From the NCBI GenBank assembly GCA_029204225.1, contig CM055099.1, positions 53,793,470 to 53,857,469 of the forward strand: 64,000 nucleotides of DNA, written 5' to 3'. The DNA is from Diphasiastrum complanatum (Eukaryota > Streptophyta > Lycopodiopsida > Lycopodiales > Lycopodiaceae). Below, one piece after another: positions 1 to 11,164 of this stretch; position 1 is the first letter of the stretch; every line of letters starts with the position of its first letter. The notes under the pieces were generated by a model that did no database searches, was not told the DNA's origin, and was given only the letters and a program-made list of their open reading frames with translations. The position numbers and the translations under genes are program-made.

Positions 1-218
1 CTCAGGCCGTCTATCAGAAGGGTACCCTATTGCAAGCACTCATAAAAATCCTTGTATAGTTTAGGAAAAAATTTCCTATGCTCAATAACAAATCTCTCTA
101 TGTCAAACTGAAAATCGAAATAGGAAGAAAAATGGGCCTGTCTGTTGCTAACCTCAGCATCAACAAGGAAAAAACTAAGAGGTTTATAACAAATCGAACT
201 AGTAGAAGAGGAGGCCAT
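1..218 (-). pseudogene. 5' end of unknown gene 'A' (module copy 1), partial
   Basis: The minus-strand frame starts at ATG 216-218 and runs 63 codons to a stop at 27-29; the rest of the gene would lie left of the window. The start resembles gene A at 40,551: both begin Met-Ala followed by Ser-rich residues and Leu-Ser-x-Phe. A shared hydrophobic pattern follows (HFSSYFDFQFDIERF here, YFHSLFGPYLHVF in a shifted frame of the other copy). Position agrees too, since both lie head to head with a histone H3-like gene across about 0.8 kb. The early stop may be decay or may lie beyond an unseen splice donor. I recognise no function. The homology call rests on weak similarity plus conserved layout. Confidence 0.45.
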
Positions 219-1002
219 ATCGATATGACATGCCGGTTAGCAAGGAAAAATATCGGAACCACACGTCAGGTGATCAGTGCAACTATGGAACTCTCTGCTG
301 GGCGCATGGTAGCGATATTGTACGCACAGATTTGGAGCGGGTCGGTTTCCTGGACTCGATATGCGAAACTGAATTCCAGAAACAACACTCATATATATAG
401 TCTAATACAGAGCATCTAAACTATACACGTGTCTCAATAACATGCGGTCAAAATTGTCACACGTGTGGAAACGATGGCAAAATCATTTTGAATGACACGT
501 GTAGACTTCGGATCTTGACACGTGTCCTCACACGGGCATGCCAACTTTATGATCGTACGACCCAGTCGTCTTGTGATGCGTGTGTAGTCTAGATGTAGCC
601 ATGTGTCCTCACACGTGCGTGCCAGCCATATGATCATACGAACTGCTGACGTCCTGACACGTGACAACTCCGTGTGATGACACGTGTGACCACACGTGCG
701 GGGAGGGGAGGTGTCACATCACACATGTGAATATGATGGGACGTTCTACAGGTATAAAAGGACATTTTTGGCTCATATTTCAGTTTCGAATTTCTTCATT
801 CTCTGGCTTTTATTCATTGAGTTCTGCTCCTCGTTAGACGCATATCGCTACCATGCACCCAAGGACCCACATACCAGTACAGCTTCCCCCCTCCCACGCA
901 TCGTGGCGATATGCCATCTCTCATATTGTCATCACGCGTCTCCCCTGTCGGATATCTGCTTTTCGTTCTCGTTGGCACATCATATCGATACCCTAGTTTG
1001 AA
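219..1002. promoter_or_regulatory. Bidirectional promoter of module copy 1, rich in CACGTG sites
   Basis: This interval separates divergent gene A (minus) from the H3-like gene (plus). CACGTG cores cluster at 426-697, about eight of them, mostly as cacacgtg or gacacgtg, with related CACATG sites nearby. A TATA-like ggtataaaagga near 751 faces the H3-like gene about 245 bp before its ATG. A minus-strand TATA-like stretch near 390-402 faces gene A about 175 bp before its ATG. CACGTG is the plant G-box, bound by bZIP and bHLH factors. Promoter function is inferred from position and from recurrence of the layout at 39,706-40,550. Confidence 0.6.
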
Positions 1003-1892
1003 ATGGCTCATACCAAGCAAATAGCACGCCTTACCACATTTGCCCCCCCTCCTCACCCTCCTGTACAAAGGGTAGCGGGCACTGGTAGGAGAGTAGGTCG
1101 GCCCAGAAGACCATGGTTAAGGGATATCAGGAGACTTCAGAGGACAATGAATCTTCTAATTCCCCATGCTCCTTTCTACAGGTCTGTAAGATAAGTAACA
1201 AGGTCACTCTCACATGATGTTTGCTGGAACATAACAGCCCTAGAAGCCCTCCATACTGCCTATGAGGACTTTCAAGTCAAATTCTTTGAGGACTCCACCT
1301 TTGCAAAGTGCACGCAAAGAGAGTTACCCTCATGCCTTAGGACATGCATCTTGTCATGAGGCTGAGGAGTACATACACCCCTAACTACTCAAGTAGTTCC
1401 TCTTCCATTCCCTCCATTTCATCCCACAATAACGAGGATATGAACTCGACTGTAGATAAAATAATATTGGATCTAGATTTAAGTTTAATAATTGATTTTT
1501 ATAAGGATCTTTGTGTAAGATTTCCTGTTGATCCCAAAGATTATTTTTTGGATTCTGAGAGGTATATAATTTTTCATGAGTATGTTGTCAAAGAAATTGA
1601 TAAGCTAGGAGGTCAATTTTCTTTTTGTCTAAGTTCAATTAATTATGTAAATCACATAAATAAAGACTTTTGTGATGCCCTGAAGGAGAAGACCTCAAAT
1701 ATATCAGATCCAGTTGTGGAGGCTGGTTTGATGTATTTTGTAAATAGATGTAAATCCGATGATAGTAAGGACATTGGAGTTGTGTTGTCCGTTTTTGCAC
1801 ACACCCTTCATAGTCCAACTAAGGCGACAAAGTATCTTCTCCATAAAACCTCGGAGACCAAAGTCTTTATTATTCCATACTGCCAAAAGTAA
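1003..1892 (+). pseudogene. Histone H3-like (CENH3-like) pseudogene with long C-terminal extension
   Basis: The N-terminus MAHTKQIARLTT mimics the H3 tail ARTKQTARKST, keeping Lys4 and Arg8 but replacing Lys9. The alpha-N and alpha-1 region reads WLRDIRRLQRTMNLLIP then HAPFYRSVR. After an in-frame TAA (1192-1194) the histone fold continues with ALEALHTAYEDF and FFEDSTFAK. A one-base frameshift near 1308 restores HAKRVTLMP, an internal TAG (1338-1340) stands where H3 has Lys, and DMHLVMRLRS completes the fold. The open frame then continues about 175 codons beyond the normal H3 end, beginning Ser-rich and of unknown fold. A Trp in the loop-1 region and the 'YEDF' sequence recall centromeric H3. 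Two stops and one frameshift make it a pseudogene. A splice-donor-like gtaagt lies at the stop and an acceptor-like ttgcag near 1975. Confidence 0.75.
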
Positions 1893-2007
1893 GTGATTAC
1901 ATAGAATATATTCTAGTAATATTTTTAATAGGTATTGTAATTCCTTTAGTTTAATTGATTATCTCTTGTTTGCAGTAAGCATTGGAGTATGCATAAGAGG
2001 GATTGGT

Positions 2008-2756
2008 TGTCAGAGTACTTGATCTATCAATCTACTTGAGATTAAGATCAATCTAGATCAATTCTAGAGACAAAATCCTAACAAGAACAATCATTAATTG
2101 AAGGTAGGTGTACTTTCTAGTTTCCCACATGTGAAATCCTATCTGAGTACAGACTCCAACCTGAAAATCAAGTACACATTGATAGCACCTCAAAACAATC
2201 AAAACAAATGTAAACAAATGGAGAGAATCACTCAAAATTGCTTCCAAAACCAAGATTGGTGTCTTACATTGATTATGGCCAAATAAGCCTCTATATATAC
2301 ATTTTTGGAGCTGGAGGTACTGATCATGCATCAGATCTCACACGTGTCAGGATGCCTTGTCGCCATCATGCAATTTGACACTTGGATCAAAACTTTTCAT
2401 TTTGGGCATTTTTGGTCTATTTTCCTACTTCATGGAAATCTTCCAGAAGCAAAAACTCGCCTACTTCAGCTATTTCTACACGTGTGAGCTGTCCTCTACA
2501 CATGGGATGTGACACCTATTCAAAATATTTGGCTCATGCAATCATTAGATTGGTGCCATGTGTCATATCTTTAGAAAACTATATTTTTGGCCATTTTAGC
2601 CACTAGAACTTGAATTAGAACATATGTACAACATATCTCATTATGGTACATGAAAATTACACTAGTTTCACATGTGGGAACAAGCTCCACACATGTGTTT
2701 CTATCCTATATACAAGATTTTTGGCCTCTACCAAGCTTATTTTTGCATTTTTCACA
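2008..2756 (-). repeat. LTR-like block, antisense to and downstream of the H3-like pseudogene
   Basis: Read on the minus strand, it starts TGTGAAAAATGC after a purine-rich GATTTTTGAGGAG (polypurine-tract-like) and ends CTGACA. It is similar along its length to 38,232-39,018. Shared features include a cacatgtg/cacgtg pair near the start, a 'gtggctaaaatggccaaaa' segment, a 'tatggccaaat' segment followed by a TATA-like stretch, and 'ttgttaggatt' near the end. The sequence just past the end (ACCAATCCCTCTT) matches CCCAATCACACTT at the other copy, so the flank is conserved too. Which element it belongs to is unclear. No coding potential is seen. Confidence 0.55.
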
Positions 2757-3009
2757 CTCCTCAAAAATCTAGCTTGGTAAATCTAGCATAGATCTATCTA
2801 TAACTCCAAGAGCCAATCTTAATTTTATAAATGGATCTTTAGGCAATGCCTTGGTGGGTATATCAGCAATGCAATCTGATGATGAAACATGAATAAGCTT
2901 GATCGCATGAACCCATGCAATCCCCAAGGAGCGATGGAAATTCTACTATGTTGTAGGCTGAATACTGAAAGAAAAATTGCTCTCTCAAAATTGCATGACA
3001 TGTAGAATG

Positions 3010-3773
<764 letters not shown>

Positions 3774-3785
3774 TGGTATCGGATC
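3774..3785 (+). other. Primer-binding-site-like sequence
   Basis: TGGTATCGGATC directly abuts the CACA end of the LTR. It shares the first seven bases of the initiator tRNA-Met primer site (TGGTATCAGAGC) used by most plant copia elements and differs at the end. From here to about 4,290 I see only an AT-rich leader with no recognisable gene. Confidence 0.5.
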
Positions 3786-4293
3786 TATTGTTGCAAGTTA
3801 TTGAAGGATCAGCCATCTTTAGCAAGCATTTGGAGGAGTTACCAATTCTAGAGTGTGCTATAATGATTTCTACTCAAAAATCAAGAACTTTTCATGTGTA
3901 GAATGATTTTTTGTAAATCAAACTCAATATAGGTTTATAAACTTGAAGTAGGCTGATTTCACACATAACTTACTGGATTTGGGTGACTTTACTTGCATTA
4001 GAAAGGTCTCATTGAAGACTACATGATATTATATCAACTTTATAGCATTGGCATATAGAAAATTGATGATTCAATTTTTTGTACTTTTGTCAAAACCCTA
4101 AATTTGTTTAAATCTCTTGTTTTTGAGGTTTATGGACTTCTCAAGAGTGTGTTTCAATTTTAGGAAGTGTAAAAGCTCATGAGATGTAGGGTGTTCCATT
4201 TGAATGAGTTTAGGTGTTCCATTGTATGTGTTGATTTGCTAAGTTTGGTGCAAGAAAGAGATTTGAGAGGTTCCATATATTTGTGATTGCTTC

Positions 4294-5556
4294 TTGAGTG
4301 CATTTTTTGACATTCAAGAGAGCCTTTGTGCATTTGAAGCTCCGCAGCCCATTCAAGAAGCGGATCATAATGCCTTCATGACCAACCATCAAGGAGCATC
4401 GAACGACAATTCTTGGTTCTTGGATTCTGGTGCCACTAAGCATATGACCAACCTGATTGGCTGTTTCGAGTCCTATACACCCTACAGTATCAACAAATAT
4501 GTTCACCTTGGTGATAATAGCACACAAGCTATTAAAGGTGAAGGTACTGTAAGATTAAGCTTTGCAAATGATCAGTATAAGCTACTTTCTAAAGTCCTAT
4601 ATGTACCCAATTTATCTACGAATCTGTTCTCTGTAAGCAGAATCACAGATCTGGGACATAAAGTGGAATTCAAATGTGATCAGTGCAAAGTAGTTGATAT
4701 GACATGCAAGATCCTAGCACTTAGAAAGAGGCATGGATACTTGTATAGATTAAGTCATTGGTTTTCTGCCTCTAGTCAGGCGCTCAGTACTTCTATAATT
4801 CATGCAAATAAAAGTTTACTTTGGCATTATAGACTTGGTCATTTGAATCATGCTATTGTACAACAAATGTCTAAATATTCTATTGTTCTTGATCTAGACT
4901 ATCCTAGTGATAAAGGCGAGTTACTTGTCTGTCAAGACTGTCTAGTTGGTAAACAGACTAGGAAACCATTTAGAACAAGCCATCAACATACTGCTAGAGG
5001 ATTGTTAGACGTTGTGCATTCAGACATTTGTGGTCCGATAAAGAATCCTTCTCTAAAGGATGCAAAGTACTTTATAACTTTTATTGATGACGCCAGAAGG
5101 ACTATAGTGTACTTTATCAAGAAGAAATCAGAAGCCTTCAATTGCTTCAGAATCTTCAAGGAGCGTGTAGAAAGAGAGACTAGCAGGAATATCAAGACCT
5201 TAAGGTCAGACAATGGTGGAGAGTACCTCTCTACTCAGTTTAACGAGTACTGCCAGAGCCAAGGCATTGAGCAGCAATTCATCACTCCTTGCAGTCCTCA
5301 ATCTAATGGCTTAGCCAAGAGGAAGAACCGTACTCTGGTTGAATCAGCTAATTGTATGCTAGCGCATGCATCGCTGCACAAGAGCTTATGGGCCGAAGCT
5401 ATCTCCACTGTAGCTTACGTCCAAAACCGATGTTCGACAAAGGCCCTCTTAGGCAAAACACCCCATGAGGTGTGGACAGGCTCTAAGAATTTTGTGAAGA
5501 ACCTAAGAGTGTTTGGATGCGTTGCCTATGCGCAGATCCCGATATACTTCATCTGA
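4294..5556 (+). pseudogene. Ty1/copia protease-integrase fragment
   Basis: A continuous 420-codon frame starts inside pol. The aspartic protease motif WFLDSGATKHM lies at about residues 42-52. The GAG-pre-integrase and zinc-binding part follows (WHYRLGHLNH, then LVCQDCLVGKQ). The integrase core shows VHSDICGP and LRSDNGGEY for the two aspartates. At the third catalytic position the usual AERKNRT is AKRKNRT, so the catalytic Glu is Lys and the enzyme should be inactive. The frame breaks at about 5,540, inside the conserved VFGC-x-AYAQIP region, where a deletion removes the integrase C-terminus. RT remains follow at 5,513-6,450. Gag is missing upstream. Confidence 0.9.
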
Positions 5557-6450
5557 TAACACATGCAAGCTGTATGATCCCGATACCCAGCAAATCTTGT
5601 ACAGCTGGGATAAAGTATTTATGAAAGATCACTTCGTCGACATCAAAGGAAAAGATATTGTTCCAGGAGAACCTTCGTCACCTGTCATTGACACGACAAT
5701 CCGAGCTTTTGGCTCAAGCGTGTCCATTGTCAACCCACTATTTGACAATGAATCGGACAAAGATGTTGCTGCTACCTAGCAACAAGTCCCAGGAGTGATT
5801 TATCACTCGACTCCTCCCAGAAGGTCAAGCCGAGTGCGCACACAGCCCACAAGGTATACTCTTGAGTCTATATATTTTTTGATACAGAAACTGACAACAG
5901 TCGAAGAGGCACTCAGCCAACCAAACTCTGATCTTTGGAGAGAAGCTATGGACAGAAAGTATTCCTCTCTAATCAAGAACCAGACGTGGTCACTAGTCGA
6001 AGCTCCTATTGGCTGCAATATCATTGATTAAAAATGGATTTTCAAGATCAAGTACAATGCCAATGGAGCAATTGATCGAAGGAAGGCAAGACTGGTAGCA
6101 CGAGGATTCACTTAGATCCCCAATGTCGACTACAGTGAGACTTTTAGTCCCGTAGTCAAGCATTCATCGATCTGAGCCCGCCTATCATATGCTGTAGTTG
6201 CCACCTTGAGGTGCATCAACTTGATGTGCAAACAGCCTATCTGAATGAGTTATACAAGAAGACATCTACATGATCTAGCCCAAAGGATACGTTCTAGAAG
6301 GTATAAAAAATCATGTTTGTAAACTCCATAAAGCACTCTACGACTTGAAACAGTCTGCCAGAGCTTGGTTTCAGAGGATCAACACATTCCTCATCCAACA
6401 AGGTTTCCAACCAAGCATTGTTGATTGCAATGTCTATTTCAAGTCGGTGC
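5513..6450 (+). pseudogene. Copia linker and reverse-transcriptase remnant
   Basis: Several frames together spell a copia pol linker (PPRRSSRVRTQPTRYTLES) and the start of RT (WREAMDRKYSSLIKNQTWSLV, WIFKIKYNANGAIDRRKARLV). Further on come broken equivalents of the YLNGELYEDIYM segment and CKLHKALYDLKQSARAWFQRI. Stops fall at about 5,777, 6,029, 6,113 and many later points, with frameshifts between. Similarity ends near 6,450, before the YVDD active-site region, so palm catalysis, RNase H and the 3' LTR are absent. The sequence resembles the copia pol at 61,734-62,830, suggesting one family. Confidence 0.85.
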
Positions 6451-6469
6451 AGCATCACTAGGTCTACAA

Positions 6470-6860
6470 CACTTAGAAAACAACTCTGGCATCTTTTTTC
6501 AACACTGTCATATTTTTTGTATTTTTGCGAAAAAGACAACACTGTCTTTTAAATGCCTTAGAAATGTTTTCTGGCCTACTGTCACGTTTTTCGCCTTTTG
6601 AAAGAAAGCAACACTTGCCCTTAGAAAAGTGACACTGACCTTAGAACTAGTTTCTGTTCTACTATCAGCTTTTTTGCCCTTCGGGAAAAAGCGTTACTGT
6701 CACGTTTTTTGCCATTCAAGAAAAAGCGACATTGTCTCCAAATGCCTTACAAAAGTTTTTTGGCCTATTGTCGGGTTTTTGGCCTTTTGGAAAAAAGTGA
6801 CACTGCCCATGAAAAGGCGACACTGCCCTTAAAATCGCGAAAGTGTCTTTTGGCAAAATG
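6470..6860. repeat. Decayed tandem repeat with 'ttttttgcc...gaaaaagcgacactg' units
   Basis: Four or so diverged units repeat the pattern 'tggcctactgtcacgtttt', 'tgccttttg' and 'gaaaaagcgacactg', at about 6,520-6,560, 6,570-6,620, 6,655-6,735 and 6,768-6,830. Each unit has a T-rich half and an A-rich half that could pair as a hairpin. The short reading frames here are by-products. From 6,870 to 7,420 I see no gene. Confidence 0.55.
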
Positions 6861-7423
6861 TGAAGGTCTGCAACGTGAAGGCATTGTGCAACGGACAGAA
6901 GATGGCTAATGCACGGAGGACAATGACAAGAAACTAGAATCACTTCTGATTAAACCTAATGCATTTTTTTTTATTAGATCTTTTGGCTTAATTAGTTCCC
7001 TGGATTGATCACATAAGAAAGGAAGTCATATAGAATAGACAAAACTGTAAGAGTTTGATATTGCAATCAACAGTAGCTAGTCGCATTACTCATGAGAGAG
7101 AACACCTCTCTTTTGCCAACGCGCTGATCTAGGAAACAGACAATGCTCAATAAAACATTGTATATTCAGTTCTAATAATAGAAGCGATTTTCACAATACT
7201 CTATTCTGTAATGTGTATGATCTGCAATTTTGGAATGCATGCTAGTAGTAGATATCTTTCCGTTGTTGTTTTACTCAACATTATCTGTTATGTACAAGTT
7301 TAATTTTACAACAGATCTGCAATAGCGATCTGGCTTGGAAGAGAATTAGACCACAGTTAGTAGCAGTAGCTACTCCTACCAAGTCGGCTCTATCTGGCCT
7401 TCATCCCCGAGAATTTCCATTGG

Positions 7424-7472
7424 TGGTATTAGAGCATTTGACGCTACAAGATATCATCAGTGGTATCAGAGC
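7424..7472 (+). other. Two primer-binding-site-like sequences in direct repeat
   Basis: TGGTATTAGAGC at 7,424 and TGGTATCAGAGC at 7,461 lie 37 bp apart and both are followed by CATT. The second is a perfect plant initiator tRNA-Met primer site. They suggest that an LTR ends just upstream, but I could not delimit it. Nothing recognisable follows up to about 7,960. Confidence 0.5.
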
Positions 7473-7969
7473 ATTCTGGCTTTTCTGAATTTCATTTCAC
7501 ATTGGAGATAGATTGTAAGGATTTTTGCAAGGAAAAGGGGATACACCAAGAGTTCACAATGTTGGAATGAGATTTTTGAAAGAAAACACATTGTTAAACA
7601 TGCAGGCATTGTTCGATTTCTATCCTCACCATCCCTATCTCTCTGCTAATCTAGATCCATGCACTAGTTGTTGTAAATACTTGTATAGTTGCATACTCTA
7701 CAAACACACAAAGGAATAGAATGATACACAATAGATGATACATTCGTTTCCACATCTAATACACTTCCACCAAGCTAAATCTAAAACTCAGTTAATGTGT
7801 GCATGGCTATGGAATCAATCGTGTCGATCCAGTGACTTCAAAGTTGTGAGAAAGTAGGATAGAATTCAATCTATCAAAGTCGGTCTGAATCCAATAGAAA
7901 TAGTTGCATGCACTGAGGATTCTGAGTGCCCGCCTTCGTTGCGCCGCAACATATCATAGAATTCCAACA

Positions 7970-7981
7970 TGGAATCAGAGC
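7970..7981 (+). other. Primer-binding-site-like sequence before a copia gag
   Basis: TGGAATCAGAGC follows a CAACA end typical of an LTR terminus and lies about 150 bp before the gag remnant at 8,124. It differs from the tRNA-iMet primer site at one base. The LTR would occupy some of the interval 7,480-7,969; its start is not identifiable. Confidence 0.5.
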
Positions 7982-8123
7982 AGTAATTCTACTCTCTAAT
8001 TCTTAAAGGCAGACTTAGAGCTTACATTATCAAAATGATTGTATTAATAAAGAGTATACACTTGCTATAATTGTTTCCAGTTATATAATCTACTATCTGC
8101 ATACACTCATCCTGAACTTTTAG

Positions 8124-8760
8124 ATGGATTCGCAATCACAGTCTGCTCTAATGGTAGACAAACTTGATGTTTCGAATGACCACTTATGGAAATTCAAGAT
8201 GAGAGTAGTACATATGGACAAGGAGCTTTCAATTGGAAAATAGTCGCTGAAACCAAACTACTTCCCAAATGTCGATGAGCAAGCCATTTCCAAGTGGAAG
8301 CTCGGGGATGACAAGACTTTCACCTTGATCACCCTTAACATCTTTGACACATAGATTGGCCACATCAGACAAGCCCAATTTTCAAAAGAGGCTTGAACAC
8401 ACTATACGAAGTGAGAGATGTCACTTCAAAGCTCTATCTGAAGATAAAGTTCTTCTCACTCAGAATGTCAGAAGATGATTCTGTTCAGAATCACATTAAT
8501 CAATATAAGAATATGTTGGAAGAGACGGTGGCAATAGGTTTAGTGATCGAAGACTCTGACATTGTAATGACCTTATTGTCCAGTATGCCATCCTCATATG
8601 AAAACTGGGTGATGATGATTTCCACAAACTCAAGAATTATATTGTCCAGAGTAATAATCATGCTGCTGCAGGAGGAGACAAGAAAGAACGGAGCATCCTC
8701 GTTCTCCATCAACAAATCACAAGCATTATTCTCAAAGAAGAATACAAGGAAACATTAGAA
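8124..8760 (+). pseudogene. Copia gag remnant (UBN2-type)
   Basis: ATG 8,124 begins MDSQSQSALMVDKLDVSN with the gag N-terminal pattern 'LWKFKMRVV'. Stops occur at about 8,241 and 8,353, followed by a frameshift. The frame resumes at 8,393 with TLYEVRDVTSKLYLKIKFFSLRM, HINQYKNMLEE and LLSSMPSSYENWV, the characteristic UBN2 gag core, ending at a stop near 8,756. In an intact element it would form the particle shell. Confidence 0.8.
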
Positions 8761-9940
8761 GAAGAGAGTTGTCTAACAAATCAACAACAATCAGAAGCAG
8801 TCACAGAAGGCCCATAATCAACAACCTATTCAAAACAAGAAAAGACTATTCTACAAGTACTACAAGAGGATGAGAACCATGAAATCCAGGATTGTCGAAC
8901 CTTGAAGTTCAACAATGACAAGAAGAAATAGCCAGATCAACAAGCCCATGTAGCAAACACAAAGCAAAAGATCCAAGAAGATGACGGCGACGAGCAGGAA
9001 GCCTTCATGGTGAACCATCACCATGTTGAACAATCGGAGGAATGGTTCCTCGATTCATGACAAGCCATCAAGAATGGTTCATCAAATATTCGGCCTACAA
9101 CACCAAGATATTCATTCACCTTGGAGCCAATAGCTCACATAAAATTGAAGGTGAAGGTACTTTTGGACTAAATTTTTAGAATGGACTGTCAAAACTGATA
9201 CCAAATGTATTGTATGTCTCGAACCGGTGACAAATCTATTATCGTCGGTCAGTCGAATTACAGACTTAGGACATAAGGTAGACTTTCAAGTAGATTTCTG
9301 TCGAATTCTTGATAAAAGCAAGAGGATTTTTGCACTCAGAAAGAGGCAAGGATATCTATATAGGCTTAGTCATTGTAACTTTGTAACTGATTGTGCTTTA
9401 AGCAGTTCGACATCTATCAATAAGGAATCGATTTGGCATTATAGACTTGGTCACCTTAATCATGTATTGATAGGTAACATGTCTAGACATTCTTCAACTC
9501 ATGATTTAGACTATCAAATTGTCAACCCTCCTGTCTACTAGAGTTGTATTATAAGAAAGCAAGCAAGAAGGCCATTTACGTCAAATCAAGAACATATATC
9601 TAAAGATTGGTTAGACATTGTACATACTGATATATGTGATCCAATGCAAATACCATCACTACTTGGTGTTAAATTCTTTATTACTTTTATAGATGACTAA
9701 AAAAACTATCGTATATTTTCTTAAACACAAATCTGAAGTCTTTCAGTGCTTCAAAAAATACAAAGAAAATGCTGAGTTGCAAACATGCAAGAAGATCAAA
9801 GTCTCAAGAGCAACAACGTCGGTGACTACATATCAAATGAGTTCAAAGACTACTTCTTAGCCAAATTTGGCATTGAGCAACAATTTGTTGTTTTCTATTC
9901 TCCACAGTCAAATGGTTTGGCTGGCTACAAGTGGAGGCTT
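8761..9940 (+). pseudogene. Copia zinc knuckle, protease and integrase remnant
   Basis: Broken frames continue the element above. A zinc-knuckle relic near 8,850-8,900 ends in a DCRTLKFNNDKKK-like segment. EEWFLDS, followed immediately by a stop, is the protease start near 9,045. At 9,227-9,541 come SVSRITDLGHKVDF and IWHYRLGHLNHV (pre-integrase). Integrase traces follow: LDIVHTDICDPMQ, FFITFIDD, and a late IEQQFVVFYSPQSNGLA. The element is cut at about 9,940, where a different copia gag begins. Many stops and frameshifts make it non-functional. Confidence 0.8.
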
Positions 9941-9992
9941 TATGTTGGAGAGCAATGATAGGCTTAAATCAATCATCTATTTGACTTGAAAG

Positions 9993-10460
9993 GTGAGGAT
10001 GGAGGCCTTGTTGGAGATGAATGAGTTGATGGAGATTGTTGCAGGTATGGAGGAGAGGCCTCAAGCACCCCAAGATCAAGTGAGGCATGACGAGAGAGCT
10101 AAAATAGCTCTACACATGATAAAGATGAATATTACCAATGAAGTTGGTAAGTTTACATCATCAAAGGAGGCTTCGGAAGCTTTGAAGAAGTTTTATGAAT
10201 CCAAGTCTACATATAGAGCGTTGACTCTAAGAAGAAAGATCCTTCAAATTTTGCAAAAGAAGGAAGAGAGTGTTCATGCTTTTGTGTTGAGAGTTATAGC
10301 ATTTAATGATGAGCTAGCATGCATTGACGAAAGTATTAAGGAAGGAGAATTGTTCAAGTTATTCTTAATGGTTTGTTGGATGATCACGCTAACCTTGTTT
10401 AAAGCTGTGCTATTCAAAAGACTTTTCCAACCATTGTGGATTTGCAAAAGATTTTGGTGA
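9993..10460 (+). pseudogene. Copia gag fragment, second family
   Basis: A 155-codon frame begins inside gag: RMEALLEMNELMEIVAG, DERAKIALHMIKMNI, EALKKFYESKSTYRALTLRRKI, and VLRVIAFNDELACIDESIKE are typical of the copia UBN2 domain. The C-terminal part loses similarity after about residue 125, probably through a frameshift, and no zinc knuckle follows. It differs from the gag at 8,124, so it marks a second copia family, probably the one whose RT remnant follows. Confidence 0.8.
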
Positions 10461-10672
10461 ATGAGGAGTTTAGGCTTCAATCAAGAGGAGATGGATCTAC
10501 ATCAACATCTCAATATGAAAAGGAGGCTACTCAAGAGGGCTGGCTTTATTAGGTTGATACTCATCTTCACTTACTCTACTTCATGTTGGACGGAAAGTTT
10601 GATTTATGATGGTGACATTGTTTTCACTAACCTTTGTGGAAATTTGAGATGAAGCATTGATGAGATCTTGTT
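10461..10672 (+). pseudogene. Copia reverse-transcriptase remnant, left part
   Basis: The segment from about 10,537 matches the minus-strand copia RT relic at 30,850-31,142. Both carry the 'LKRAGFIR' stretch and an active-site relic reading Y-D-G in place of YVDD, followed by IVFTNLCGN. It ends at the GGATC target site of the LTR element starting at 10,678 and resumes at 15,892, so it is the interrupted host sequence. Confidence 0.7.
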
Positions 10673-10677
10673 GGATC

Positions 10678-11153
10678 AGTTGAAATTCTGTTAGGATCTA
10701 GTGCAGTATGCAGATCACATCACACAATCACCATAGCCACTCCTCACAAGCTCTCAAATATGGCACAACAAAAGTTAAGTCTATTATGAAGAAACATTGT
10801 ACATATAGCAAAGCCCCAAACTGCATGGGCTCAACAGGTGTGACTAAACTGGCCTACCACCTGCCAAACTAGAGTTAGGCCCAATATGGCCACATATACT
10901 GACAAACCCAGGACATGCCCCTGAGTATAGCATAATGAACTCAAAATCACTGTACAAGCTAATTTCTTCCTACGTGTGGCTACTCAGCTAACCCAAGTAG
11001 CCAGCTATGGGATTAGTGCCTGATCAATATATCCTAACGGGTCACGTCCCAATCACAACCATATATAGTAAACCAAATAAATTGTACAACAATTACATTA
11101 TCACATTTAGAGCTTACATAAAATGTATATCAGATTAACTCTGATTTCTAACT
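10678..11153 (-). repeat. 3' LTR of the LARD-like element
   Basis: 476 bp, closely matching 15,506-15,886. It holds about 95 bp near the left end (about 10,727-10,826) that the other LTR lacks. In element orientation it begins AGTTAGAAATCAGAG and ends CAGAATTTCAACT. Confidence 0.9.
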
Positions 11154-11164
11154 CTCTCCCTTAA
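11154..11164 (-). other. Polypurine tract of the LARD-like element
   Basis: The minus strand reads TTAAGGGAGAG immediately before the 3' LTR start AGTTAGAAATC. Position and purine content fit the plus-strand primer of an LTR element. Confidence 0.75.
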
